A model generated the notes under the pieces. The model made no database searches. It had not been told where the DNA came from and saw only the letters and a list, made by a program, of their open reading frames with translations. A program made the position numbers and the translations under genes. 64,000 nucleotides of DNA from Muraenolepis orangiensis (lineage: Eukaryota; Chordata; Actinopteri; Gadiformes; Muraenolepididae), in NCBI GenBank assembly GCA_027704905.1, contig CM051019.1, positions 21,850,917 to 21,914,916 on the forward strand, written 5' to 3'. Positions within the stretch are counted from its first letter, which is position 1. Each line of letters starts with the position of its first letter. Below, piece by piece: positions 14,325 through 29,141 of the stretch.

Positions 14325-14547
14325 CCGGCCCCTCTCCCCCTCCTCCTCTCCTTCTCCCCCTCTCCTCCTCCTCCTCTCCTTCTCCCCCCTCCTCCTTCTC
14401 CTCTCCTTCTCCTCCTCCTCTCCTTCTCCCCCTCCTCCTCTCCTTCTCCCCCCCTCCTCCTTCTCCCTCTCCTTCTCCTCCTCCTCTCCTTCTCCTCCTC
14501 CTCCTCCTCCTCCTCTCCTCCTCCTCCTCCTCCTCCTCCTCTCCCTT
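14325..14547. repeat. TCC/CTCTCCTTCTCC polypyrimidine array
   Basis: About 220 bp of mixed CCT, CTTCTC and CTCCTC units, ending in (TCC)n. Confidence 0.93.
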
Positions 14548-14641
14548 CCACATTTTGGAGTGCTGTGTGTTTAGTGGTTTGTTTGCTCGTCGAGAGAAGA
14601 AGAGTTGTGGTAGAACGCCAAGAAAATAAAAAGGTGTGAAG

Positions 14642-15445
<804 letters not shown>

Positions 15446-15492
15446 AGACAGACAGACAGAGAAGCGAAGGATCGGTAAACAACATGTTGACA

Positions 15493-16196
15493 CCCTTAGT
15501 GCTGTTATAGTATATCTATTACGTGTCGTCCTCTGAAACCCAAAGCGATCTGGTCTTCTAACCAGAGCTGGGAAACCACAAGTTGCTGCTGTGGCCCCGG
15601 AGCTCATGTGTGTTTCAGTGGTACAGGCTGTAAACAGGCTGTAAACAGGCTGCACTCTGCCGCGCTGCAGCTTAGCGTGCACTCTGCTAGCCGTTAACAC
15701 AGAGCCACATTAAAAAGAGACATCTCCCGTGAAGGGGTGATGGTGATTAACTCCTAAGCCAAGTCACGTTAAGACACTTTCCCAATCCGGGGGAAGTCAG
15801 TCTTACGGCAGCTCTGGGTTGTGCACTAGGGGAGCGATACACACAGCGCTGTATTGTGCTGTGTGTGCTGACACAGTGAGTGTATGTATAAGTAAGTAAA
15901 GCTTCTCATTGTGTTTGGGCCCTGCAGTGTTTGACTAGGCTGATTAAACCTCCTCTCCAGATTAGCACTGCAATAGGTGTGAGAGTTTGATTCATTATCA
16001 AACCGTTCATCATAAGGTAAGCAGGCAAACCTGTTTGCGTCTCCCTGAGCACGAGGCCTCACTCAGGTGAGGCCTCACTCAGGTGAGTGGATTGGGAATT
16101 CTTTGACGCCACACATTCTTCCACAGTGACTTTAGACTTTAGCGAAACGTAAAAAACTACGACTAAGTGCTTTCTTCGCCCCCCCCCGGGCCTTTA
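15493..16196. other. Intergenic, no gene recognised
   Basis: Only short direct repeats (ACAGGCTGTAA, GAGGCCTCACTCAGGT) were seen. Confidence 0.5.
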
Positions 16197-16597
16197 CACC
16201 AGCCGGGTATCCGTCTAACAGTGGAAGCAGTCCATTTTAAGCTAACTTTTGGAAGTTCGCACAAAACCAAAAAAAGGAAATGCGAATTACTACACACACA
16301 CGTCAGCGATGGATATCGTGTGATAATGAGTTGTTGTTTCCATCAACTAGTCGGGGCGAACAACCTACGTCAGCGATGACGGATATCGGGCGGTGACATA
16401 AGTCGTGATTTGGGGTCATAGGAACGCTCGAGAAGAAGAAGAAGCCCACAGCGCAAGTCACGGGAGTTCAAAGTTCACTACGTCAGAATTGATTCGGCAA
16501 AGTTGTTTCCATCTCCGCTTTTGTGAATGAAACTGGATTGGAATCAGTCAGAAACACCTCAAGCCAGCGTAACGACTTCTATGCGAATCAGAGGAAG
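16197..16597 (-). repeat. Dispersed repeat family A, copy 2 (inverted)
   Basis: This is the reverse complement of copy 1 over most of its length, e.g. AGTTCAAAGTTCACTACGTC, CATCTCCGCTTTTG, CACCTCAAGCCAGCGTA. An extra segment with two CAGCGATG(G/AC)GGATATCG-like boxes lies in the middle. Confidence 0.85.
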
Positions 16598-16929
16598 GCA
16601 GACGGGCGGTCTGCTCCGGCGGCGTCGTCCCGCTCCACTGGTTTGGTTTGTCTGTTTTTTTCAGCCGCTGACTCAAAGTAATTGTCAGTTCTTCTCTCCA
16701 CTAATGACCGACTTCTAGCGCTGGCGCTGGCCGAGAGTCACATGACGAGTGTTTTAGTTATTGATCTGACGAGAGCACGGCCGATACTGGGCTTTAAAGG
16801 TTGAGGATTAGTTCACAGAAACCATTACGACATACACATTGGTCTCTCTTCATCCACGCCATTGTTCTACACCCAAATGTTATTTATTATTCACCATTTT
16901 GTAATTATAAGCTACTATATGCTATATGA

Positions 16930-17295
16930 TGCATGATTCTACATGCTATCATAGCGTGATACTACATGCTATCATAGCGTGATACTACATGCTAACATAG
17001 TGTGATACTACATGCTATCATAGCGTGATACTACATGCTATCATAGCGTGATACTACATGCTATCATAGCGTGATACTACATGCTATCATAACGTGATAC
17101 TACATGCTATCATAGCGTGATACTACATGCTATCATAGCGTGATACTACATGCTATCATAGCGTGATACTACATGCTATCATAGCGTGATACTACATGCT
17201 ATCATAGCGTGATACTACATGCTATCATAGCGGGATACTACATGCTATCATAGCGGGATACTACATGCTATCATAGCGGGATACTACATGCTATC
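16930..17295. repeat. 23-bp minisatellite (CTACATGCTATCATAGCGTG core)
   Basis: About 15-16 units. The last three carry GCGGGATA instead of GCGTGATA, a variant confined to one end. Confidence 0.96.
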
Positions 17296-17504
17296 GTATC
17301 AGACAATAGAAAAGACATGAGAATGGATAATCAGAGTTTATAACTATTGAGCTGCTTTAGTGACATGTGTGAATCTTAAAGTTCACAATGGTGCAGTGTT
17401 AAATGTGTGTGTGTGTTTAATGTGTGTATATTTAATGTGTGTGTCACCCCACGTTTAGCTGATCTGTCTGTGTTTGTTCGTCTCTGCATGTCTGTGTGTG
17501 CAGT

Positions 17505-17627
17505 GTGAACGTGTGTGTGTGTGCAGTGTGAACGTGTGTGTGTGTGTGTGTGTGTGTGTGAGCCAACCCTGGTTCATTTGTTTGTCTGTGTTTGTTCGTC
17601 TCTGCATGTCTGGGTGTGCAGTGTGAA

Positions 17628-17725
<98 letters not shown>

Positions 17726-17745
17726 GCATGTGCGTGTGTGTGTGT
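17505..17745. repeat. (GT)n microsatellites with duplicated flank
   Basis: GT runs alternate with GTGCAGTGTGAACGTGTG. The segment TTTGTTCGTCTCTGCATGTC occurs at about 17472 and again at about 17590. Confidence 0.93.
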
Positions 17746-17817
17746 GGCCTGATGTTATCAGTCAGTAAGGTAGCTACAGTAGCCGTTGAGAAGACGGTTC
17801 CCAGTCTTCTCTGTTCA

Positions 17818-17877
17818 CCACACGGAGAACACCACACGGAGAACACCACACGGAGAACACCACACGGAGAACACCAA
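17818..17877. repeat. 15-bp repeat (CACCACACGGAGAAC)
   Basis: About four and a half units. Confidence 0.9.
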
Positions 17878-18535
17878 CACAAGCTTCCAAACCAGCTGCA
17901 GCTCAACGCTCCTCAGAAGCCCTCATACATCAGAAGGCTGAACCATATCAACCTCCCACATAGTTCTCTGTCGTGTCTTTGTCTATTAGCGTGACTTTGT
18001 GTGTAGCTTAGCGGTGGCGGTCGTACGGATGGAGCGCTCTGGTTTTAGAAAGCAGGAAAGCCTTAAGAGTTACAGGAAATGAAAGCTTATAACCACTGAA
18101 TAACTTCCTGTTGTGTGACCATCTTCAACCATCATGCCTGTTCAAACAAACACACGTACCGGTATATAAGAGCATATCATATGATATATATATGTATATC
18201 AGCGATATGCTTCTGAATTCCAAACACTAACAGAGGGTCATCACATCACAGCACGGGGTCAGACCATAACTAGTTGCTCTTTAGCTGACGTTTCATATTC
18301 CATCATTTTCAGGGCATATCTTCTCCTTGTTATTCATTGACACCATAAAACTTGGTATACGATGTCATTCAAAGACGATAACTGATAATACATATACAAT
18401 GAGCCCTCATAGCCCTCATAGAACCTAATGGATCGTTCTGAACGCGCTGGCCCATTGCCAGCAGCCCGTCGGTCTCCAGGTTTCTCTGAGGAAGCACTCG
18501 TCGTCGGCCCGATCGGACGCCCCCGCCTGGGAGGG
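17878..18535. other. Intergenic, no gene recognised
   Basis: AT-rich TATATATGTATATC stretch near 18184-18200; nothing else recognised. Confidence 0.5.
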
Positions 18536-18655
18536 CAGCGTGGGCGTGTTCCGCTGACCCCGTGGGCGTGTTCCGCTGACCCCGTGGGCGTGTTCCGCTG
18601 ACCCCGTGGGCGTGTTCCGCTGACCCCGTGGGCGTGTTCCGCTGACCCCGTGGGC
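18536..18655. repeat. 22-bp minisatellite (GTGGGCGTGTTCCGCTGACC)
   Basis: Five units, GC-rich. Confidence 0.95.
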
Positions 18656-18763
18656 TTCAGTTCTGCTCCGTAGCCTGACGGGCCGACCCACACCGGCCCC
18701 CCAAAACACCTCCGTGGTTCCCTTTTCCCATGTGCTTTATGGCGAGTCAAATGTGTACGAGCT

Positions 18764-18795
18764 TGTGTGTGTGTTGTGTGTGTGTTGTGCGTGGC

Positions 18796-18881
<86 letters not shown>
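18764..18881. repeat. (GT)n microsatellite
   Basis: GT run of about 80 bp preceded by TGTGTGTTGTGTGTG variants. Confidence 0.95.
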
Positions 18882-18883
<2 letters not shown>

Positions 18884-19198
18884 CCTTCCTCTGCTGGGAT
18901 TATAGTACCTAAGCGGCTTTCCGTGGCTACATGCTCCCCCCTCTACCCGGGTTGCGTCCCACACTTTGTTTGACGACCGATCTCGTATCCTGGTTGGCAT
19001 GCCAACGCGAGGCTGTTTGGCCCGACACAAGACGGCTCCACATGGACCCCGGGTGAAGTCATGTCCGGCAGGGGGGAGGACAGATTGGACAGATTGTGTG
19101 CTAACGTTTACAGGACGCTGCTGCACACATCGATGGGATTACAGAGGATTACCTCCTGCTCCAGTTGTGTGCCCGTTTGTTTACGTCCAACCAACATG

Positions 19199-21121
<1,923 letters not shown>

Positions 21122-21419
21122 CTGTGGGAATGAGACCTGTCTGTTATTCCAGCTGGGGGCCATTCTTTTCAGAGGCTGCATCCCAGGACAGGATGACTTT
21201 CCCCGTTATCCACGCATGACTGCATCAGCTAGCGCTGGCAGGCTAACCGCTGACCACAAAAAGGGCATGTAAAGAACAGGTCCGATCTACAGTGTGTTGC
21301 TGAAGAGGTACTGGGTTCGATCCTCGGTGTCCACAGACTAACCTGTAGCAGCCTGACCTGCTACAGGTTAGTCCCGCTACCTGCTCCTGAATCACATGCA
21401 ACTCAATTCACTGTCGGTC

Positions 21420-21645
21420 ACTTTGGATTAATAATGATGACTGTGCAAATAATGTATATTTTATTACATTGATTTATATATACATGTTGCTCTTTTTTTG
21501 TTTTTAACTTTATTCTATTTTTATCTTATTTTTATAACTGCTGTCTGTCGTCGGGTATTGCACATAAGATTTTCACACCACTGCTTTATACTTGTGTAAA
21601 CTGTGAAGTGACAATAAACTGGACTTGACTTGACTTGACTTGATA
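21420..21645 (+). mobile_element. LINE 3' tail, same family as 54075-54410
   Basis: It shares TTGATTTATATATACAT, ATAACTGCTGTCTGTCGTCG and ACTTGTGTAAACTGTGAAGT and ends in a (CTTGA)n run. Confidence 0.75.
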
Positions 21646-22254
21646 CAGTACTACAAAATAAAATAAACCAATTCAGATTTTGTTGATGATAATAATAGTA
21701 TTAGTAATAGTAATAATTGTGATCTTGTCTGAGATCGTTTCTCCGCCGCAGGACAGAGCACATGATGGGACGTCCTGTCGGTGCCAACATCAGATGGGTT
21801 TGTTCCTCTCCTCCCAGGACATCCCCGAGCCGTTGGGTCCCACATGTCTGTCTGTTGACTCACAGGCTCACGCTGCAGTCTTCTCAACATAACAATATTA
21901 GTTTTGCACGGGCGGTCCCAAATTAAATTGATAATACCATGAGGCGTACTACTAGAACTAGGCTATGAAGTTAGTAAACACCAACAGTATGGCCCACAAA
22001 GATATGACGGTTACAAGTAAGTAATTGTGTTTTAATAACCAAAACCAGACTAAACAAACACAATACATAGATATAAGACCAAAACAACAACCCAAAAACA
22101 GAACCCACATTAATATAATTCATTTGTAATGGCCCTTATATGCAGTCAAAGGATCCACGCCAATACCCTGACCCAGAAAACGAAATAATAGATCATGTTT
22201 CACTCCATATTGAAACAAGAATCCTCAATACCACACCCTCCCACACCCACAGCC

Positions 22255-23815
22255 AACATCTTGGTTATGGCATCCACCACCCCTCACCCTACACAGTCAC
22301 CCACCCTCACCCCAGTCACCCACCCACCGTCCCTCACCCCAGTCACCCACCCACCCTCCCTCACCCCAGTCACACCCACCCTCCCCCACTCAGTCCTCCA
22401 CCCACCCACCCAGTCAGCAGCCTACCCCACCCTCCGACCTTCACCCCACCAAGTCACACACACACCTTAACCCCACCCAGTCCTCCACCCTCCCCCCCTG
22501 AAGACGGGCCCACATGCTCCCCTTTGTGTGAACAGAAGGGCAGCGGCCCTCCCTGGGCGTCCTGCTGCTGGGGCCTCAGCCACCATCCCCTCACGGAGGC
22601 TCATTATCATGCTAATCGGCAGCTTGTCTCAATATCTGTCTGGTGCAACACCCCTCACCACCACCACCACCACCTCTCACCACTACCACCTCCTCTCACC
22701 ACTACCACTTCCTCTCACCACCACCATCACCACCACCTCTCACCACTACCACCTCCTCTCACCACCACCATCACCACTACTACCATCACCACCACCACCT
22801 CTCACCACCACTCCTACCATCACCACCACCATCATCACCACCACTATACCATCACCACCACCACCTCTCACCACCACTCCTACCATCACCACCACCACCA
22901 CCACTATTACCATCATCACCACTACTACCATCACCACCACCTCTCACCACCACCACCACCACCTCTTACCACTACCACCATCACCACTACTACCATCACC
23001 ACCACCTCTCACCACCACCACTACCATCACCACAACCATCATCACCACCTCTCACCACCACCACTACCATCCCCACCACCATCATCACCACCTCTCACCA
23101 CCACCACCACCACCTCTACCACTACCACCATGACCATCACCACCACCTCTCACCACCACCACTACCATCCCCACCACCATCATCACCACCTCTCACCACC
23201 ACCACCACCTCTCACCACTACCATCACCACCACCTCTCACCACCACCACCATCCCCACCACCATCATCACCACCTCTCACCACCACCACCACCTCTCACC
23301 ACTACCATCATCACCACCTCCACCACCACCACCATCACCACCACCATCACCACCACCTCTCACCACCACCACTACCATCACCACCACCATCATCACCACC
23401 TCTCACCACTACCACCTCCTCTCACCACCACCATCACCACCTCCACCACCACTACCATCACCACCACCACCTCTCACCACCACCACCACTATTACCATCA
23501 CCACCACCTCTCACCACCACCTCTCACCCCTCACCACCATCACCACTACTACCATCACTACCACCTCTCACCACCACCACCACCATCACTATTACCATCA
23601 CCACCACCTCTCACCACCACCATCACCACCTCCTCTCACCACCATCACCACCACCACCATCACCACCTCCTCTCACCACCATCACCACCTCCTCTCACCA
23701 CCATCACCACCACCTCTCACCACCATCACCACCTCCTCTCACCACCATCACCACCACCTCTCACCACCACCACCACCATCACTATTACCATCACCACCAC
23801 CACCACTGAATATCA
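22255..23815. repeat. CACCC-rich tract and (CAC)n/(CACCACCTCT)n array
   Basis: Up to about 22500 the units are CACCCACC and TCACCCCAGTCACC. From 22650 to 23810 it is CAC/CAT/CCT triplets punctuated by CACCTCTCACCAC. A 609-codon plus-strand frame here is a triplet-repeat artefact. Confidence 0.95.
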
Positions 23816-23819
23816 CCAC

Positions 23820-24695
23820 ATCCTTCCTAAAACTCAATATCCTGAGATTACTTTGATAACTGTACAGCGTTCTCTCCGCTGTACTTTCATAAAAGTTAAA
23901 CAGTTTCCAAATTGCAAGTCGTTCAAAAACACAAAAGGTCTTCTGCTTCAACACGTGAGGCACAGATAACTAACTCCTATTGGGTGATGGGCAGAGCCTG
24001 CCAGGGTGTATTTTGCTAGTCTCAACAAGGCATCATAAAAGTAGGGTCCTTTCAGCAAGCAGCCTAAAGTAGCACAGGTGAATCTCAAAGGTACGTGTTC
24101 AGATCGGCCCAAATTAGAACTTCCAAGGGGTCACCCAGTTTCAGACTCCCGGCCCCGACTCTCTCTGGAGCTCTGAGCTATCGGTGGGACTGCATGCCCC
24201 CCCCCCCCCCCCAAAACGGTGACCTCATTACGACCAGGGGGGGGCACTGACGATGCAGGCTTGCAGTGTGGTTCCCCCCCCCACGATGACGCCAGAACAC
24301 AGCAGCAGGCAACGGATGCTTTCTGGTTGCGGCAAAATGCAGCTTCTAAATAAGAGTACTCCTAATTAATGCTTATGGTTCTTACCAAGACTCACTTCAT
24401 GAAGTGACTTCATTCCCATAAACTTCACTTCCTTTTACTGCTAATTAAAAGGGGAGTGGTCGTGGAACGCCTTGATTTATGACCAGGAGATCATTTGGTT
24501 CATCAACCAACCGCTCAGAAGATGGAGTTCTAGGAGGCCTTGAAGACCATTAATTAAACACCCCACCTCAGAAGGGGCTGAAAAGGGAGAACTGAGGGCC
24601 GTGACCTTTGAACCCTAGAGAATGAGGGAGGTCAAGAGCCAGAGGACTCACAGGAGAGGGGGGAATAAACAGATAATGGTGGAGAAACCTTGGAT
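23820..24695. other. Intergenic, no gene recognised
   Basis: C runs at about 24198-24213 and G/C runs near 24240-24282. Nothing coding recognised. Confidence 0.5.
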
Positions 24696-24699
24696 TGAT

Positions 24700-24975
24700 T
24701 ATCATACTACTACCACCATACTACTATTACTACTACTATCATACTACTACTACTACTATCATACTACTACTACTACTATCATACTACTACTACCACCATA
24801 CTACTATTACTACTACTATCATACTACTACTACTATCATACTACTACTACTACTATCATACTACTACTACTATCATACTACTACTACTACTACTACTATC
24901 ATACTACTACTACTATCATACTACTACTACTATCATACTACTACTACCACCACACTACTACTACTACTACTACTG
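24700..24975. repeat. (TAC)n / TATCATACTAC array
   Basis: TAC triplets interrupted regularly by TATCATA and CACCATA. Confidence 0.95.
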
Positions 24976-25775
24976 TGGACTCTAACATGATTATTATATA
25001 AAAATATAAGTTTTATTCAAATGTTATCAAAATACCTCTTAACTATAAAAATAAGAGTAAATATAGTTCACTGCAATATGTCGCCTTAACCACTATTACA
25101 GAATGTAAAAATACAACCAATATTTCCTGGTTTTCTTCAGTCCAACCCAATGAGTAACGACAACAACTCCTAAAGGTCAGCCCCAGACTAGAGCCAGCTA
25201 GCACCAGCTGGCCCAACAACATGAGGGCAAGTGCAAAGCCAGGCCAGACTAGGGGTTGGGGTGGGGGGAGGGGGGGGGTGTGGGTGGGTGGGGCAAGGCA
25301 TGGGTGCCATGGTGATGGAACCGGGCCACGGCGGACAGAGCAAGGGATGCTAAAGTGAAGCCATTGTCTGGCCCCAGTGAAGCACACCGCACAAAGGAGC
25401 GCCACATTCAAGTCATACTGGCCTATTGTTGTGGTCCGCCCACGGGGAGCACCACGCATGGTCCACTGTTTATCCAACTGCTAATATTAGCTTAGCGGCG
25501 ACCGACAACAACCAAGTGCAGTAGAAAAGACTGGGGATCTATTGACGGAGAACTTAACATAAGCTCACACACCGCCACGGTCCCGCGGCTCCTTCCATAA
25601 ACCATGAAGACGCCGTCATGGAGACGGGACCACCTCAACATCACAGGACCACCTCAACATCCCGGGACTGCAGGGTATCCATGTTTCGTGTGTCAGGGGA
25701 AACTTGAGTTAACTTAAAACAACAGAATCACACGTGATTTGAATGAGTTAGTTTCATCCTATCGTAATACAATCT
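24976..25775. other. Intergenic, no gene recognised
   Basis: A minus-strand frame at 25043-25477 has a hydrophobic Leu-rich segment but no motif I recognise. G-rich tract at 25256-25295. Confidence 0.45.
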
Positions 25776-25779
25776 ATTG

Positions 25780-25828
25780 TACCACCGCTACTACTACTAC
25801 TACTACTTCTACTACTATTACTACAACA

Positions 25829-25861
<33 letters not shown>

Positions 25862-25892
25862 GCTGCTACTACTACTACTACTACTACTACAA
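25780..25892. repeat. (CTA)n microsatellite
   Basis: CTA triplets with TTC, TTA, CAA and TGCTGC interruptions. Confidence 0.95.
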
Positions 25893-26878
25893 TTCAACCA
25901 GATGTTCGTTACAGCCTCCTCATATCACAGACTCCAACATGGTGTGCATCACACAAACCAAAAACCACTCTCCACTATATACTGCTTTTTTCTTATCCGT
26001 CTTATTTTCCTTCTATGGACCTCTTCAATGACCGTACTGTGTGTGTAATTCGCCCCCGTCTGTAAAGCACTTTGAGTATTCAGGAAAGCGCTACAGTAGA
26101 TCAACTGAATGTATTATTACTCCATCATCTCCAGCAGACTACTACCAACTACTTCTACCACGCCATAGAAGGCCTCATTTCTCCCCACTGTAAAAAAGAA
26201 AGGAAAAAGCACAAGGCCATCTTTATGAGCTTCAAGTCATTGCATTAGCATACCGCCAATTAACAACTGGAGATGCAGAATCAGCCCAGGCGGACGGCCT
26301 TCCTTTCTTCTATGGCTTCACCAAACCAACCACCCCCACCTGCCACGGACAGCCTCACCCCCATCCTCTGGAGACCAGGGTACCTCTGGGTCTCAGCTGG
26401 GACTGGATGGGATGGGGGTTTCTCTTGATGGATATCCACCATCTAAGGAAATAATTAAACCGGCCCCTCCCCCGCTGGGCAGACGGTTTGGCCTTTTTTT
26501 ATTATTACTTTGTAGTCACATCAAAACCTCCTCCTCCACCACCACACTACAATTACAACCCATCAAATGGGCTCCCTTTGGGATAGAGGGCAAATATTTG
26601 TATTTATGGGTGTGTGTGTGTGGTGTGTGGGTGTGGTGGTTGTAAGAGGTCACAGGGGAATGTGCTTTGACAAAAGGAGCCAAAGCAATTACCACCTGGA
26701 GGAAAATAATAAAAACAACTATAAACTATAAACGTCTGGTTATAAATCAGACCAATCATTTTGCAGACAAATTTGCAGCGTGCACCGAATGAAAAAAACA
26801 TGAAGCATAATAACTCAACATGAACCAACTCCCTCCCTTACCGTAGTGTGACTCCACCCCTGTTGTTGATAGTGAAAA

Positions 26879-26918
<40 letters not shown>

Positions 26919-27400
26919 ACACACACTACAGGCACCCACATGCCCTGGGGATTCGGAGAGCTCTAATTCCTGGGAATGCGAGACATTTCTGATAATTACC
27001 CAACTCACTGTAGACTATAGACCCCAGCACTAGAACCAGCACTAGAAGCATGGGCCTGTGTTGTAAAGCTGCAACAAGTGTGTCAACTTTAAGTACTTAG
27101 TTGTTTAGGTTGAGTTATGTGTTGTGTTCAGAGTGACAGCATCATTCATTAGACTAGATACTGGCCCACGGGACTGCAGGTAATACTGATTCATACACAT
27201 ATACTTATATACTTATATATACTTATATATACTTATCAAATACCTATCAAAGGGGAGGTTCCGTATATTTGTCCTACTGTAACTCAACAGAAAAGCACCA
27301 ACAGAGGAAATTGTGTTTATTGTACTACTAGTCTGAGACAGGATCTAAATAGGGTGTATAAACCACGTCACGTTTAACAGACGTTAGAGGAGGTAAACAC

Positions 27401-27402
<2 letters not shown>
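25893..27402. other. Intergenic, no gene recognised
   Basis: It includes (CT)n at 26880-26914 and ACTTATATATACTTATATAT short repeats at 27204-27236. Confidence 0.5.

Positions 27403-27461
<59 letters not shown>
27403..27461. repeat. (GT)n microsatellite
   Basis: About 58 bp of GT. Confidence 0.96.
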
Positions 27462-27462
<1 letters not shown>

Positions 27463-27817
27463 CCTCCACTACAACACACCGCCTGCAGAAGTGTTAACAC
27501 CCACATGTGGACCATCTAGGTTCCCTTTGAAGATCCACTAGTCAGCTGGGCGGTTCCGCTGGGAGGAAGAGGAGGAAGAGGAAGAGGAAGAGGAAGGCAG
27601 GGCTTGCGCCACATTGGACGGACAACAAACACTACGCAAAAGAAGATGCAAATGAGCGGAGGTTTACGTAAACCCCCAGAACTTCCGTCGGGGAGATCAC
27701 GTGACGTATTAAAGAGACTACGTACTAGAACCCCCCCCCCATAGGGGGCTACGAGGTGTGGGATCGGGGATCGAACACTTAGCGTCCACACACCGAATCC
27801 GGTACGCGAACGCGAAC

Positions 27818-27832
27818 GCACACACACACACA

Positions 27833-27883
<51 letters not shown>

Positions 27884-27896
27884 ACACACACACACA

Positions 27897-27987
<91 letters not shown>
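27818..27987. repeat. (CA)n microsatellite with CCACAC interruptions
   Basis: Three CCACAC interruptions in about 170 bp. Confidence 0.96.
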
Positions 27988-27988
<1 letters not shown>

Positions 27989-28030
27989 CGGAGTTGGGCG
28001 TTAAACGCGTGATATTGGAGCGGCTCTCAC

Positions 28031-28200
28031 CTTGTGACGTTGTGGCGCATCGTCTTGGTTAACTCGATCCAGAAGTTGTCCAGGAACGGAACGGAACAGC
28101 GACCCCCCCAAAAAGAACACGATTGACCCGCAGCAGCAGTCAGCCAGGAGGCGATCCGACCGACTGGTAGGTCCGGTGTGAGCGTGACATCATCGATCCT
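28031..28200 (-). other. Possible first exon of an unidentified minus-strand transcript
   Basis: On the minus strand a CpG-rich leader ends in ATGCGCCACAACGTCACAAG, followed by the strong donor GTGAGAG at 28030-28024. The NRF1-type motif lies about 180 bp upstream of the ATG. The seven-codon start (MRHNVT plus a split codon) is not one I recognise, and I found no matching downstream exon. It could be a lncRNA exon. Confidence 0.25.
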
Positions 28201-28904
28201 GCCCCGACCGAGTCGGAGAGGCCACTGCGCATGCGTCAGGTTTTTGATCAACGACTGCCTTAGCCTTAACCTCACACACACACACACACACACCATTTTG
28301 CGATGCAAATGCACTCTTTGAACAACAGGATAATACAATCAATTAAATCAAGGTTTATTAGATCAGTTCAACATCACTACCGATACATGGACGACCTTTA
28401 GATTAGATTATAATCCATCTAACCAGTGTAAATGTTACAGTAAAGTGCATGGTAATATATAATGTACAGTTGTTAAATAACATGTAAAAAGTATCAACAG
28501 GTAGTGAGCTATATTTGAATATGAATGGAATTAAAGTGAACAACGTATTTGACTCTTGTCAGAGTGTGTGTGTGGACTAAAGCTGACACCTACTGGTTGT
28601 CATGCGCCTTCCTCTAAAATAAAACAGCAGTGGTCCAAGGTTTCTAAACATCATATAACTATACTATAAACTACCTGATCAAATCCTACTGCACTCCACT
28701 GAACCAGTGTAATGACCAGCGGCCGGTCTGGTAGGGGACAGCCGGGACCAGGTGTGTGTGTCACCCTCCATGTCATTCTATCGCTGAGCGGTTGCCAAGA
28801 AGGTCTGACATGGGAGTAACCGATTCAGCTCAATGAAATGGAACACTCATCCGGTTCATTGTTAAGGAACCCGGTGACTCAGATCAGCACCGTGGATGGC
28901 ATTC

Positions 28905-28980
28905 GGTTACGAATAGCGGAATGCACTATTGTAAGTCGCTTTGGACAACAAATGTCTGCTAAATGACTAGTGTAATGCAG
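28905..28980 (+). mobile_element. Fragment with the same CGCTTTGGACAA core
   Basis: ACTATTGTAAGTCGCTTTGG followed by TGTCTGCTAAATGACTAGTG. It is a short copy of the family above. Confidence 0.65.
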
Positions 28981-29141
28981 ACGCAACAAACTAAAATAGG
29001 TTTCCTTTGATCAAACCACACAGCAGGTCTTTCTTCTGCCGTTCATCAAACCCCCGCGTCCAAACTGCTGAAACAAACTCAAGAGAACGTCACGCAAAGG
29101 GTCTTCTTATCATGCCAAGAGCTCCAAGGTGGCTTTTCAAT

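Larger units (their letters stand above)
27600..28240. promoter_or_regulatory. Promoter-like CpG block with octamer, D-box, E-box and NRF1 motifs
   Basis: Perfect ATGCAAAT at 27646-27653, the palindrome GGTTTACGTAAACC at 27661-27674 (PAR-bZIP D-box TTACGTAA), TCACGTGACGT at 27697-27707 (E-box plus CRE half), and TGCGCATGCGT at 28226-28236 (NRF1-type). CpGs are frequent here compared with the flanks. A CA array (27818-27987) splits the block. Confidence 0.45.

Noticed and set aside
16930..17295. CRISPR-like regular array
   Set aside because: Units are contiguous with no unique spacers; it is a minisatellite in a eukaryotic genome. The same applies to the 47-bp array at 62713-63311.
21290..21420. 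Possible tRNA or tRNA-SINE with GGGTTCGATCC
   Set aside because: Only a B-box-like string and a short hairpin (TAACCTGTAGCAG...) are present; no A box or cloverleaf could be built.
22140..23969. 609-codon His/Thr/Pro-rich ORF
   Set aside because: It is the translation of the CAC/CAT triplet array; other frames of the same stretch are also long and open.
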